The position numbers were made by a program, and so were the translations under genes. A stretch of DNA of 22,893 bases, taken from Patescibacteria group bacterium (GTDB lineage Bacteria; Patescibacteria; UBA1384; XYA2-FULL-43-10; 1-14-0-10-43-13). How positions within the stretch are numbered: the stretch's first letter is position 1; the number at the start of each line of letters is the position of its first letter. The notes under the pieces are model-generated. The model searched no databases and was not told the DNA's origin. It was given only the letters and a program-made list of their open reading frames with translations. Positions 1-5,901 of this stretch are shown piece after piece. The stretch lies in contig JAMCZZ010000033.1 of NCBI GenBank assembly GCA_023484645.1, positions 1 through 22,893 of the forward strand, given 5' to 3'.

Positions 1-11
1 TAGGAGGACAA

Positions 12-713
12 GTGAAAAAAACTATTCTTATCATTTTGGCTATTGTCATTGTCTTAGGTGTTGGTGGGTATTTTGCTTATACCAAATTAATCAAAAATGA
101 TGCGTCAAGTACTGGCAATATCCTGACGAAAGCTACCCTTAACCCCAATTGCAAATACAATGATCCAGATTTATGTAAATTTATCAATGGTTGGAAAGAA
201 ATCAAATATTACACAATTAATTCAAATGATGTAAATGAAGGCGTGCAAACACAAACGGTTTTTAAATTAGCTAATGACAGGACACAGATAATTTCAAGCG
301 AAGGAGGTAAAGAGGCATATAATGTTATCACTATAGGAGATACTACTTACACTAAAGATTTTAATGATAACCAGTGGTGGAAAATGACTTCGAAACCTAG
401 TGAAAACACCATTCAAAATGAACAAGATCAGCCAAATTTTGATGAAGCCGATCAAACAACATATCAAAAAATTGGCACTGAGGCCTGTGGTAATCTAACT
501 TGTTTTAAATATCAAGAGATTGATCCTAATATTACCGATTCAACTCAATATATTTATTTTGACAATAAGGATTATCAACTTAGAAAAATGAGCTCGATTG
601 GTAAAAATGGTAGTTCGTCAGAAGCGACAATTGATTATTCGAAAATTTCTATTACTGAGCCATCACCAATTAAAGAAGGTAGTCCTTATCAAGGTACCAC
701 TCCGGCTGAGTAA
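12..713 (+). CDS. Membrane-anchored LolA/LppX-like hypothetical protein
   Basis: A 233-residue protein of unknown function. Residues 4-23 form one hydrophobic segment after a KK start, so it is probably held in the membrane with the rest outside the cell. The body is polar and beta-rich, with two cysteine pairs (C47/C55 and C159/C164) that could form disulfides. The pattern of short strands, a 'Y-I-Y-F-D' strand and a terminal 'I-D-Y-S-K-I...P-P' element recalls the LolA/LppX lipoprotein-carrier fold, but the match is loose and is an inference. There is no lipobox cysteine next to the hydrophobic segment, so it is not a classical lipoprotein. The start is GTG at 12, fixed by a perfect AGGAGG at 2-7. 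Any promoter lies outside the window. Confidence 0.75.
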   Translation: MKKTILIILAIVIVLGVGGYFAYTKLIKNDASSTGNILTKATLNPNCKYNDPDLCKFINGWKEIKYYTINSNDVNEGVQTQTVFKLANDRTQIISSEGGKEAYNVITIGDTTYTKDFNDNQWWKMTSKPSENTIQNEQDQPNFDEADQTTYQKIGTEACGNLTCFKYQEIDPNITDSTQYIYFDNKDYQLRKMSSIGKNGSSSEATIDYSKISITEPSPIKEGSPYQGTTPAE

Positions 714-732
714 GATCTCAACTATATTTTAT

Positions 733-870
733 AAAAAAATCCCATCGAAGTAGTTAAATTGGTCTTAGAAACCAAGTGGGTGATCGCATATCTTGTCCAC
801 GGACAAGATAGATATAAAAAACCCTTAGTAAAAAGTGTTAGCCCAATTTAAAAATTCGATGAGACTACTT
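733..870 (-). ncRNA. Candidate rod-shaped structured RNA
   Basis: The gene-free stretch 714-1177 contains a block of nested complementarity. Read on the minus strand: TTAAATTGG (851-843) pairs with CCAATTTAA (762-754); ACTAAGGGT pairs with ACCC..TTGGT across a 2-nt bulge; and ATCTTGTCC/GGACAAGAT forms an apical hairpin at 790-809. At the base, CATCGAA (861-855) pairs with TTCGATG (749-743) followed by GGGA and seven Ts, like an intrinsic terminator. AAGTAGT (870-864) can pair with ACTACTT (754-748), which crosses the previous helix, so the two form either a pseudoknot or alternatives. A TATAAT lies just upstream on the minus strand at about 871-876, with no good -35. No known family was recognised; the rod shape vaguely recalls 6S RNA. 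Confidence 0.4.
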
Positions 871-913
871 ATATTATAGCAAAATTATCAATTTTTTAAA
901 GTTAAAACAGAGC

Positions 914-997
914 ACTTACGAAGTCGTTCGAAAAATTATATTAGAAATAGACTTTGATGTACCTAAGTTTTTACCAACAGGTAGTCCAACCTATTGA
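914..997 (+). repeat. W-Q-G repeat, long form, copy B1
   Basis: This intergenic repeat keeps an open frame reading T-Y-E-V-V-R-K-I-I-L and ending S-P-T-Y-stop. The same peptide is encoded at 3097-3180, and a shortened version at 1919-1987. Between B1 and the 3097-3180 copy I count about seven differences at third codon positions, four at first and three at second. That bias suggests descent from a translated sequence. No start codon or ribosome-binding site precedes it. The terminal TGA lies inside the TTGACT -35 box of the next gene's promoter. Confidence 0.7.
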
Positions 998-1022
998 CTT
1001 TTTGGTGATTTTACAGTATAAT
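994..1022 (+). promoter_or_regulatory. Promoter of the 1178 gene
   Basis: TTGACT at 994-999 and TATAAT at 1017-1022 are separated by exactly 17 bases, a near-consensus sigma-70 promoter. The predicted RNA would start near 1029 and carry a leader of about 150 nt. Confidence 0.8.
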
Positions 1023-1083
1023 ATTAATACTTGTTTGCTTATCTGAATCAAGAAACCTGATTATTAAATAAGAAATAGTTAGG

Positions 1084-1149
1084 TTCCTCGATTGAGAGGT
1101 ATACTGGGCAGAAGCCCTGCGTTGTATAAGGTAGCCATACCTTATACAA
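1084..1149 (+). promoter_or_regulatory. Structured 5' leader of the 1178 gene
   Basis: The leader contains CCTC/GAGG and GGGC/GCCC mini-hairpins, then a perfect 12-bp stem (1122-1133 with 1138-1149) closed by the tetraloop GCCA. It ends 15 bases before the Shine-Dalgarno. No T-run follows, so it is not a terminator. It could stabilise the message or control ribosome access. No riboswitch class was recognised. Confidence 0.55.
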
Positions 1150-1177
1150 TTTGTCTTTCCTTTCGGAGGAATGCAAA

Positions 1178-1654
1178 ATGGCAAGAGAAAAGCAATTTGG
1201 AGATCCGCGAATACAGGGTGATATGCAAGTCACGGCGTGTCAGTATTGGGTAAAGGAATTGCGCAATATAAGGCTCAAACAGCTTCAGGAGTCAGTTGCC
1301 AAGGACGATTCCATTACTAACGCCGCCTTCTTACTGCGTTATGTACCCTTTTATGAGCTGTATATCGGTGAGAATGCCAACCGACTTAAGATGTCCACTG
1401 GATTCCATGACAGTTTGGTCTATCCAGAGAGCGCGCTGGACGGTTGGACATTAGAGAATGTTAGTATTTCCAAAAGACCAAGCGAGGAATACGGAGGGGA
1501 CAAGACAGCTGAGGGAGTTGTAATCTTTCGTTACAGAGGTCTTCTTTCTGAAGACGATGAAGTTGTGAGATTGCATGTGACGCTAAAGTATGATGATCCG
1601 GGTTACGGATGTTCGAGGGTCAAATCATCTTATTCTTACGTCAAGCGTATATAA
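1178..1654 (+). CDS. ORFan protein in a self-contained module
   Basis: A 158-residue soluble protein that I do not recognise. It has no signal peptide or membrane segment. It begins M-A-R-E-K-Q-F-G-D-P and ends with a strand-rich region (V-V-I-F-R-Y-R-G, R-L-H-V-T-L-K-Y). The start at 1178 is preferred over an upstream in-frame ATG at 1151 because GGAGGA at 1165-1170 lies 7 bases before it, while the upstream ATG has no Shine-Dalgarno and sits at the foot of a leader hairpin. G+C by hand count is 47% over 1321-1380, against 32% over 12121-12180 in a core gene. The gene has its own near-consensus promoter, structured leader and terminator, and so looks like a discrete acquired transcription unit. 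Confidence 0.8.
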   Translation: MAREKQFGDPRIQGDMQVTACQYWVKELRNIRLKQLQESVAKDDSITNAAFLLRYVPFYELYIGENANRLKMSTGFHDSLVYPESALDGWTLENVSISKRPSEEYGGDKTAEGVVIFRYRGLLSEDDEVVRLHVTLKYDDPGYGCSRVKSSYSYVKRI

Positions 1655-1680
1655 TTACACAATTCTTTCGATAATCAATT

Positions 1681-1727
1681 GACCACCAACGCTCCGCATC
1701 ATGTGGAAAACAGGTGGTCTTTTTTTT
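1681..1727 (+). terminator. Intrinsic terminator of the 1178 gene
   Basis: GACCACC (1681-1687) pairs with GGTGGTC (1713-1719), followed directly by a run of eight Ts. Confidence 0.85.
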
Positions 1728-1784
1728 GCAAAAAATAAAATATGCGGGATAATCTTGGTAAGGCAAAAGGTAATGTTGATCAAA

Positions 1785-1819
1785 CAGGGGACCTTCAGGG
1801 GACGGTTCTCTTTCAACCT
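1785..1819. repeat. REP-like GGGGACGGTTCTCTT element
   Basis: CAGGGGAC occurs twice in tandem, the second copy running into GACGGTTCTCTTTC. The core GGGGACGGTTCTCTT recurs at 22561-22575. From memory, such sequences lie beside IS200/RAYT-type transposases in many bacteria. No transposase gene adjoins either copy here. Confidence 0.55.
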
Positions 1820-1839
1820 GACGATTGATATTTTTATAC

Positions 1840-1866
1840 AAAAATAGACCTCAGTGGGTCATTTTT
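1840..1866 (+). terminator. Terminator-like hairpin
   Basis: AAAAAT-A-GACC (1840-1850) pairs with GGTC-ATTTTT (1857-1866). The flanking A and T runs would allow termination in either direction. It lies in the gene-free stretch 1655-2001, which otherwise holds only repeats and hairpins. Confidence 0.5.
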
Positions 1867-1874
1867 GTTGTGGC

Positions 1875-1914
1875 AAAACGCTTAGCGTTTTTTTATGCCA
1901 CGCTTAGCGTGGCA
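1875..1914. repeat. Twin palindromes sharing CGCTTAGCG
   Basis: Two hairpins lie back to back. AAAACGC-TTA-GCGTTTT covers 1875-1891. TGCCACGC-TTA-GCGTGGCA covers 1896-1914. Both have the loop TTA and share the CGCTTAGCG centre, like paired REP elements. The second ends at the start of a W-Q-G repeat. Confidence 0.65.
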
Positions 1915-1987
1915 GGGCGCTTACGAAGTCGTTCAAAAAATTATATTAGATTTGGATTTTGTGATTCCTAAATTTTATATTCAATAA
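1910..1987 (+). repeat. W-Q-G repeat, shortened long form, copy B2
   Basis: The frame reads W-Q-G-A-Y-E-V-V-Q-K-I-I-L-D-L-D-F and stops with TAA after I-Q. It is closely related to the copies at 914-997 and 3088-3180 but diverges in the last codons and lacks the S-P-T-Y end and the TTGACT box. Confidence 0.7.
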
Positions 1988-2001
1988 TTAATAAGTTTTT
2001 A

Positions 2002-2589
2002 TCAAAAAGATATTCTTTTTTTACGATCATCGAGCGTCATTTCATCAAGCTGTTGTAAAAAGGGGTCGATCTCACAGAGTTTTTTTGTGTTTTGAAGTAA
2101 TTGTGTAATAGAATCCTGTTCATTAGCAGTAAACTTTCTAACAGGATCGTCTAGAAACTGTAACTGTCCCTCAAGCTTATCTAAAGCTTTTACAATCTTT
2201 GCTTCATTGGTTTTTGAATTCTCAAATTCATTCCAAAGATCGAATATTTCCTGACCGTCATTACCAAGGCGGTTTTTTAATTTTTGGATAGCTGTCTTTT
2301 CGGCTTTTTCTTTTTGGCCAGCTAGTTTATTATCATTTATTTGTTCGAGAACAGGAATATCTTTTGCTTCTATTTCAACGATATCATGAATGATTGACAT
2401 TTTAAGTGTTTTTAAAAGATCAATTTTTAATTTTAAATTTGGATAAACAAGCATTAACATTAAAGACAATCTCCAAGTGTGATCGGCGACACTTTCTCGT
2501 TGGTTATCGCTTCTTGTGGCGTGGCGAAGTTCCGTTTTTAATCTCTCTGCGTAATGTATAAATTCGATTAATTTTTGTGCTTGGTTCAT
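2002..2589 (-). CDS. HD-domain phosphohydrolase (YfbR/HDDC2-like)
   Basis: A 195-residue metal-dependent HD hydrolase. Relatives in the HD_3/YfbR-HDDC2 group remove phosphate from deoxynucleoside 5'-monophosphates, so nucleotide salvage or pool cleaning in the cytoplasm is likely. Visible ligands are H37 in E-S-V-A-D-H-T-W, H68-D69 in I-I-H-D-I-V-E, E72 and D137 in K-A-L-D-K-L-E. These spacings fit the family. The start is ATG at 2589. A longer frame opening with TTG at 2640 is rejected because those extra bases contain a promoter (TTGAGT, 17 bases, TAAAAT). No clear Shine-Dalgarno precedes the ATG. It lies downstream of the minus-strand gene ending at 2755 but is separated from it by a terminator-like hairpin, so it is probably transcribed alone. 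Confidence 0.8.
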   Translation of the reverse strand: MNQAQKLIEFIHYAERLKTELRHATRSDNQRESVADHTWRLSLMLMLVYPNLKLKIDLLKTLKMSIIHDIVEIEAKDIPVLEQINDNKLAGQKEKAEKTAIQKLKNRLGNDGQEIFDLWNEFENSKTNEAKIVKALDKLEGQLQFLDDPVRKFTANEQDSITQLLQNTKKLCEIDPFLQQLDEMTLDDRKKRISF

Positions 2590-2611
2590 ATTAAATGTTT
2601 TTCTTTGTTTT

Positions 2612-2640
2612 ATTTTATCAGTTTTACAGGTAGAACTCAA
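2612..2640 (-). promoter_or_regulatory. Promoter of the HD-domain gene
   Basis: On the minus strand TTGAGT (2640-2635) and TAAAAT (2617-2612) are 17 bases apart, and the ATG at 2589 lies about 15 bases beyond the expected transcript start. Confidence 0.65.
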
Positions 2641-2642
2641 TT

Positions 2643-2767
2643 AAAAAAACAGGTCTAAAATATTAATAAAATTTAATTCCTTAAACCTGTTTTTGCGTCT
2701 GAAATACCACCATTTTGGTGGTATTTGGCAAGGCGTCGTGGACAATGTTCGAACTTATTTTTTATAA
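2643..2767. repeat. Composite repeat R1: terminator, hairpin, W-Q-G copy A1
   Basis: About 125 bases resembling 3566-3689 along their whole length. It contains a terminator-like stem AAAAACAGGT (2645-2654) with ACCTGTTTTT (2685-2694), then a perfect 10-bp hairpin (2702-2711 with 2717-2726), then the short W-Q-G form (2726-2767), reading W-Q-G-V-V-D-N-V-R-T-Y-F-L-stop on the plus strand. The W-Q-G part overlaps the last 13 bases of the minus-strand gene ending at 2755. The first hairpin can terminate that gene. Confidence 0.75.
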
Positions 2768-3021
2768 AGATAGCTGAACAGCCAAATATCAAAACCAAGA
2801 AAAATTAATATAATAATATTGATAGTTGATTCAACAACACCTCCTACCTTACATCCATATCCTTCTCCACCACAAAATATCATCACCCCAATCAAGGCAA
2901 ATAAGAAGTATTCACCAATAGCAACTAAAAGGGTACAAGCTAAAGCTTTGAGAAATCTTTCAGTTTTATTCGGCTGAGGTATATTTGCTTTTGGTTGTAA
3001 GTCACGCTTTGATTGGTCCAT
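2755..3021 (-). CDS. Small two-helix membrane protein
   Basis: An 88-residue protein of unknown function. After a polar, proline-containing N-terminus of about 25 residues come two hydrophobic helices, around A-C-T-L-L-V-A-I-G and I-N-I-I-I-L-I-F-L-G. They are joined by a short Gly/Cys-rich loop (F-C-G-G-E-G-Y-G-C). The two loop cysteines could form a disulfide outside the membrane. A short K-K tail ends the protein. The start ATG at 3021 is chosen because GAGGA lies 5-8 bases upstream; an in-frame ATG at 3036 has no Shine-Dalgarno. A TATAAT-like box lies shortly upstream. It stands alone and is followed by the terminator hairpin of repeat R1. The layout resembles the 65-residue protein at 5519-5716, but no clear sequence similarity was seen. 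Confidence 0.65.
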   Translation of the reverse strand: MDQSKRDLQPKANIPQPNKTERFLKALACTLLVAIGEYFLFALIGVMIFCGGEGYGCKVGGVVESTINIIILIFLGFDIWLFSYLYKK

Positions 3022-3087
3022 AATGTCCTCTTTCATTAATTATATAATAACAAATTGGCGATAAAGATACTATAGCTTATTTTCCCT

Positions 3088-3180
3088 TGGCAGGGCACTT
3101 ACGAAGCCGTTCGAAAAATTGTATTAGATTTGGACTTTGAGATTCCAAAATTTTTGTTAACAGATAGTCCAACCTATTGA
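3088..3180 (+). repeat. W-Q-G repeat, long form, copy B3
   Basis: The most complete copy: W-Q-G-T-Y-E-A-V-R-K through to S-P-T-Y-stop. An in-frame TAG lies nine codons before the W, so it is not the end of a surviving gene. As in copy B1, the terminal TGA is part of a TTGACT -35 box. Confidence 0.75.
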
Positions 3181-3205
3181 CTTTACTAACTTAATATGAT
3201 AAAGT
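3177..3205 (+). promoter_or_regulatory. Promoter of the 3240 gene
   Basis: TTGACT (3177-3182), a 17-base spacer and TAAAGT (3200-3205). The -35 box and the 12 bases before it match the corresponding part of copy B1. Confidence 0.6.
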
Positions 3206-3239
3206 ATGAAATTCCAGAAATAAAATGTAGGAGGATGCT

Positions 3240-3503
3240 ATGACTGAACAGAATCACAGGCCATTTCATGAGACAATTATAGATGCCATTGAGCGATGCC
3301 CCAGCCCATCTACTGGCGAAATTATTCGCCTTCACCGACTGATTATCGATACGGTAATTCCGGAAAACCACGATGCAATTCTGGAAGCACTCAGGAAATA
3401 CTGGGATTTTCAAGGTTCGAACAAATGGGCTCACGAAATTACTGAAGTGGCAGAGTCCCTTAGAGCACAAAAACGACAAGCAGAAGAAAAAAACAAATCG
3501 TAA
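3240..3503 (+). CDS. Small soluble ORFan protein
   Basis: An 87-residue, mostly helical, charged protein that I do not recognise. It ends in a basic/acidic helix (R-A-Q-K-R-Q-A-E-E-K-N-K-S) and has no signal or membrane segment. The start at 3240 is fixed by AGGAGG five bases upstream. G+C is 47% by hand count over 3301-3360, above the surrounding intergenic DNA. Together with its own promoter, whose -35 lies in repeat B3, and its own terminator it forms a compact unit of about 380 bases. It could be a small regulator or an antitoxin-like protein, but no toxin partner is adjacent and no motif supports either idea. Confidence 0.75.
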   Translation: MTEQNHRPFHETIIDAIERCPSPSTGEIIRLHRLIIDTVIPENHDAILEALRKYWDFQGSNKWAHEITEVAESLRAQKRQAEEKNKS

Positions 3504-3517
3504 CTCATCCATACTAG

Positions 3518-3560
3518 CCCGCGAAAGCGACAAAGAAATTTATCCATTCGCGGGTTTTTT
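3518..3560 (+). terminator. Intrinsic terminator of the 3240 gene
   Basis: CCCGCGA (3518-3524) pairs with TCGCGGG (3548-3554), followed by six Ts. Confidence 0.85.
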
Positions 3561-3565
3561 ATATT

Positions 3566-3689
3566 AAAAAACAGGCTCAAAATATTAAACTTTTTTAATA
3601 TCTTAAGCCTGTTTTTGTGTTAAAAACACTACCAATTTGGAAAGTTTTGGCAGGGCATCGTGGATGATGTTCGAATTTATTTTTTATAA
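3566..3689. repeat. Composite repeat R2: terminator and W-Q-G copy A2
   Basis: Related to 2643-2767 along its whole length. A-run plus ACAGGCT (3566-3577) pairs with AGCCTGTTTTT (3606-3616), with an inner ATATTA/TAATAT stem, giving a bidirectional terminator. The second hairpin is weaker than in R1. The short W-Q-G form (3648-3689) reads W-Q-G-I-V-D-D-V-R-I-Y-F-L-stop. Confidence 0.75.
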
Positions 3690-3757
3690 TCAAAGCTGGC
3701 AATCATCCTGTGATAAAGATATAATATTATTATAATAATTGATCTAGATGAGAAAAA

Positions 3758-4597
3758 ATGGAAAACGAACAATCCGAAAAATCATTTTTTAAGCGATTTT
3801 GGTGGATTGGGCTAATTATCCTAATTGTTATTGTAGCCGGGATAATTCTTATAAACAAGAATGAAAAGGAAACGGCTTCTTCTTCGAAGCCGACAGATAG
3901 CCAAGATTCAGCTAAAAATAAAGTTTTTTGGCAGCAGAATCAAGATGGCTGGAAAGCGGTGGGAACACCGCCGGCGTGTCCTGAACCTTTGGTTTTATCA
4001 ATCGGTGATATTAGCCAAGCAACATCGGTTCTTTATCCCGGGCAAATGCGCTCCGTCGGCTACGAACCGACCGCTGGCTTTCGTTTTGACAATACGTCAA
4101 ATAACGCCATCCAAATTCAAGCTCCGCTGGATGGCGAAATTGTCGCAGCTTCGCGCTTCATTTCTTCCGGAAGCAACCAATACGTTTTTGATATAATGTC
4201 GCCTTGCGGAATTATGAACCGCTTCGATCATCTGTTAGAAATTCCGGCTAAGCTGCAAGCAATTGCCGACAAGCTTCCCGAGCCGAAAGAAAATGATTCC
4301 AGATCAACGGCAATTAATCCGCCTGTCTCAATTTCCAAAGGCGAAATAATCGCAACCAAAATTGGCATAAGTGAAAATAATAATAATTTCTTATCCTGGA
4401 CGGTTTTCGATTTTAGGCAAAAAAACAAGATCTCCCAAGAACAGGATTGGGCTGTCTCCCATCCCGGCCTTTACCATTTTGCAATTTGTCCCTATCAATA
4501 TATGACGGCCGAGGATCAGGCGATTGCAAAAAAATTGCCGCCGGCTGATGAGAAAAGCGGCGATAAAAGCGATTTTTGTAATGGCATCTGGCCATAA
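3758..4597 (+). CDS. Membrane-anchored degenerate M23/LytM-like protein, paralog 1
   Basis: A 279-residue protein with one transmembrane helix at about residues 15-33 and a large outer domain. Its core (G-F-R-F-D-N, then A-P-L-D-G-E-I-V, then P-C-G-I-M-N-R-F-D-H-L-L, then S-I-S-K-G-E-I-I-A-T) follows the strand order of the M23/LytM beta-barrel. The first zinc-binding motif (normally H-x-G-x-D) reads T-A-G-F-R, so both metal ligands are missing. It is probably a binding protein or pseudoenzyme rather than a peptidoglycan endopeptidase. Several cysteines could form disulfides outside the cell. It is the first gene of a pair: the next starts 22 bases later and is clearly homologous. A TATAAT about 30 bases upstream is the likely -10. 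The Shine-Dalgarno is weak. Confidence 0.75.
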   Translation: MENEQSEKSFFKRFWWIGLIILIVIVAGIILINKNEKETASSSKPTDSQDSAKNKVFWQQNQDGWKAVGTPPACPEPLVLSIGDISQATSVLYPGQMRSVGYEPTAGFRFDNTSNNAIQIQAPLDGEIVAASRFISSGSNQYVFDIMSPCGIMNRFDHLLEIPAKLQAIADKLPEPKENDSRSTAINPPVSISKGEIIATKIGISENNNNFLSWTVFDFRQKNKISQEQDWAVSHPGLYHFAICPYQYMTAEDQAIAKKLPPADEKSGDKSDFCNGIWP

Positions 4598-4619
4598 TTT
4601 AAGAAGTGAGGAGGAATAA

Positions 4620-5414
4620 ATGTGGAAGTGGTTTAAATGGATTTTGCTGGGCTTAGGTTTGATTATCGTGCTCTTTGTGACGGCGTCCGGATTAAAACAT
4701 CTAAAACAAAAAGGTGAAAAAAGCGATATTTCTATCAGTCAAAAATGTCCCGATCCGTTTGTTTTTCAATTGCCGGCTGATCTTAATCTGGTTACGGCAA
4801 TTTTATACCCCGGACAAATAAGAGGTGGGGATTATAAGGCACACGGAGGTTTTCGCTTTGACAATTCCAAAAGCAATGATATTACGGTTACCGCTCCGTC
4901 TGATGCCGAAGTAATTGACGGCGGTAAATATATTGTACAAGGACAGCCGCAATATGTTTTTGATTTTGCCCACCCCTGCGGTGTCCGTTACCGACTTGGT
5001 CATTTGCTAACACTGTCAGCAAAATTCCAAGACATTGCTGATAAATTACCTCAAAATGGCGAAGGTGACTCGCGGACTTTTGAAGTTAGACCCCCTGTTC
5101 AAGTTAAACAGGGCGAGATAATTGCCACTGGCGTTGGAATCCCTGGAGGCGGTTTCGATGGGCAAGACAACACTTTTTTTGACTGGGGAGTGTACGATTA
5201 TCGTCAACAAAATGAAGCTTCAAAAGCGCCTGATTGGCCGACTCGTTATATTTCTCAAGACCAACAATGGTCTCAATTTTACAACTCGGACACTTACAAA
5301 TATGGGGTTTGTCTATTTGACTGGTTATCACCGGCCGACCGGTCGAAAGTATTATCATTGCCGTCGGCAGACGGTGAACATGGAAAACAAAGCGATTTTT
5401 GCCAAAATAATTAA
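4620..5414 (+). CDS. Membrane-anchored degenerate M23/LytM-like protein, paralog 2
   Basis: A 264-residue paralog of the preceding protein, from the same transcript. Its start is set by AGGAGG a few bases upstream. It has one transmembrane helix at residues 8-24 and then an M23-like domain. The shared blocks are L-Y-P-G-Q, G-G-F-R-F-D-N, T-A-P-S-D-A-E-V, H-P-C-G-V-R-Y-R-L-G-H-L-L and Q-G-E-I-I-A-T-G. The histidine of the first zinc motif survives (H-G-G-F-R) but the aspartate is arginine, so catalysis is doubtful. Both paralogs end in the same kind of C-terminus (D-K-S-D-F-C and K-Q-S-D-F-C). The pair probably arose by tandem duplication. A wall-binding or scaffold role is possible, but nothing here shows the ligand. 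Confidence 0.75.
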   Translation: MWKWFKWILLGLGLIIVLFVTASGLKHLKQKGEKSDISISQKCPDPFVFQLPADLNLVTAILYPGQIRGGDYKAHGGFRFDNSKSNDITVTAPSDAEVIDGGKYIVQGQPQYVFDFAHPCGVRYRLGHLLTLSAKFQDIADKLPQNGEGDSRTFEVRPPVQVKQGEIIATGVGIPGGGFDGQDNTFFDWGVYDYRQQNEASKAPDWPTRYISQDQQWSQFYNSDTYKYGVCLFDWLSPADRSKVLSLPSADGEHGKQSDFCQNN

Positions 5415-5501
5415 GAATCAAAAAACGCAACCAAAAGATTGTATTCTTTGATTCAGCGCATCGTGGATGATGTTCTAAATTATTTAATTTTAGAAGTATA
5501 A
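5412..5501 (+). repeat. Hairpin plus W-Q-G-related copy A3
   Basis: GAATCAAA (about 5415-5422) pairs with TTTGATTC, forming a terminator-like hairpin after the M23-like pair. The bases 5454-5501 follow directly and read Q-R-I-V-D-D-V-L-N-Y-L-I-L. This matches the short W-Q-G form but has lost the W and G codons. Its end supplies the TATAAT (5497-5502) of the next gene. Confidence 0.6.
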
Positions 5502-5518
5502 TATATGTAGGAGGAGTG

Positions 5519-5716
5519 ATGAATCAAAATGTTTCATGCTCAAAAACAATCGGTATTGTCTTTGTTGTTATTGCACTATTGTTATTTTATGGTGGATATC
5601 AGTCATCAAAGTGTAGCGGAGGTTATTGTGACACTGCGATGATGGCTGTTTATGTGCTACCTTTGATAGGAATAATATTATTAATTGTTGGACTAATTTT
5701 ACTATTTAAAAAATAA
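5519..5716 (+). CDS. Small two-helix membrane protein
   Basis: A 65-residue protein of unknown function with two hydrophobic helices (about residues 9-25 and 41-61). They are joined by a loop holding two cysteines (S-S-K-C-S-G-G-Y-C-D) that could form a disulfide. It ends F-K-K. The start is ATG at 5519; a GTG at 5516 is only one base from the AGGAGG (5509-5514) and is rejected. TATAAT at 5497-5502 is so close upstream that the message leader would be very short. A hairpin follows the stop. The gene stands alone between the W-Q-G-related repeat and tRNA-Glu. Confidence 0.7.
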   Translation: MNQNVSCSKTIGIVFVVIALLLFYGGYQSSKCSGGYCDTAMMAVYVLPLIGIILLIVGLILLFKK

Positions 5717-5738
5717 CCCGATATTATGGGTTATTTCT
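5712..5738 (+). terminator. Hairpin terminator of the 5519 gene
   Basis: AATAACCC (5712-5719) pairs with GGGTTATT (5728-5735), followed by a short T-rich tail. The A-rich 5' side is a T-run just past the 3' end of tRNA-Glu on the minus strand, so the region may serve both. Confidence 0.6.
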
Positions 5739-5746
5739 CAAAAAAA

Positions 5747-5820
5747 CAGCGCCGACGGGATTCGAACCCGTGATCTTCTGCATGAAAAGCAGATATCCTA
5801 GGCCTCTAGACGACGGCGCC
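5747..5820 (-). tRNA. tRNA-Glu (anticodon TTC)
   Basis: A full cloverleaf can be read on the minus strand. The acceptor stem GGCGCCG starts at 5820. The anticodon stem is TCTGC/GCAGA with loop TTTTCAT, and the T-arm is GGGTTCGAATCCC. The discriminator is G and the first acceptor pair would be G-U. CCA is not encoded; a run of Ts follows. Confidence 0.95.
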
Positions 5821-5901
5821 TTAAATACAGATCAATCATACCAAAAAATTAGCTCGATGTCTAGACTGTGTCGGTTAAGTAAAATATGCTACACTTTAAA
5901 T

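Noticed and set aside
2590..2640. N-terminal extension of the HD-domain protein from a TTG at 2640
   Set aside because: The segment contains a TTGAGT-17-TAAAAT promoter, and the HD family normally starts near the ATG at 2589.
914..3180. The W-Q-G frames as real small genes
   Set aside because: None has a start codon or ribosome-binding site, and in one copy an in-frame stop lies just upstream.
914..3689. GTTCGA in the repeats as tRNA-derived attachment sites
   Set aside because: Only six or seven bases resemble a T-loop, with no flanking stem, and no integrase gene is present in the window.
5770..5901. Upstream extension of the C39-like protein
   Set aside because: The frame runs into tRNA-Glu, and the natural signal-anchor start is at 5902.
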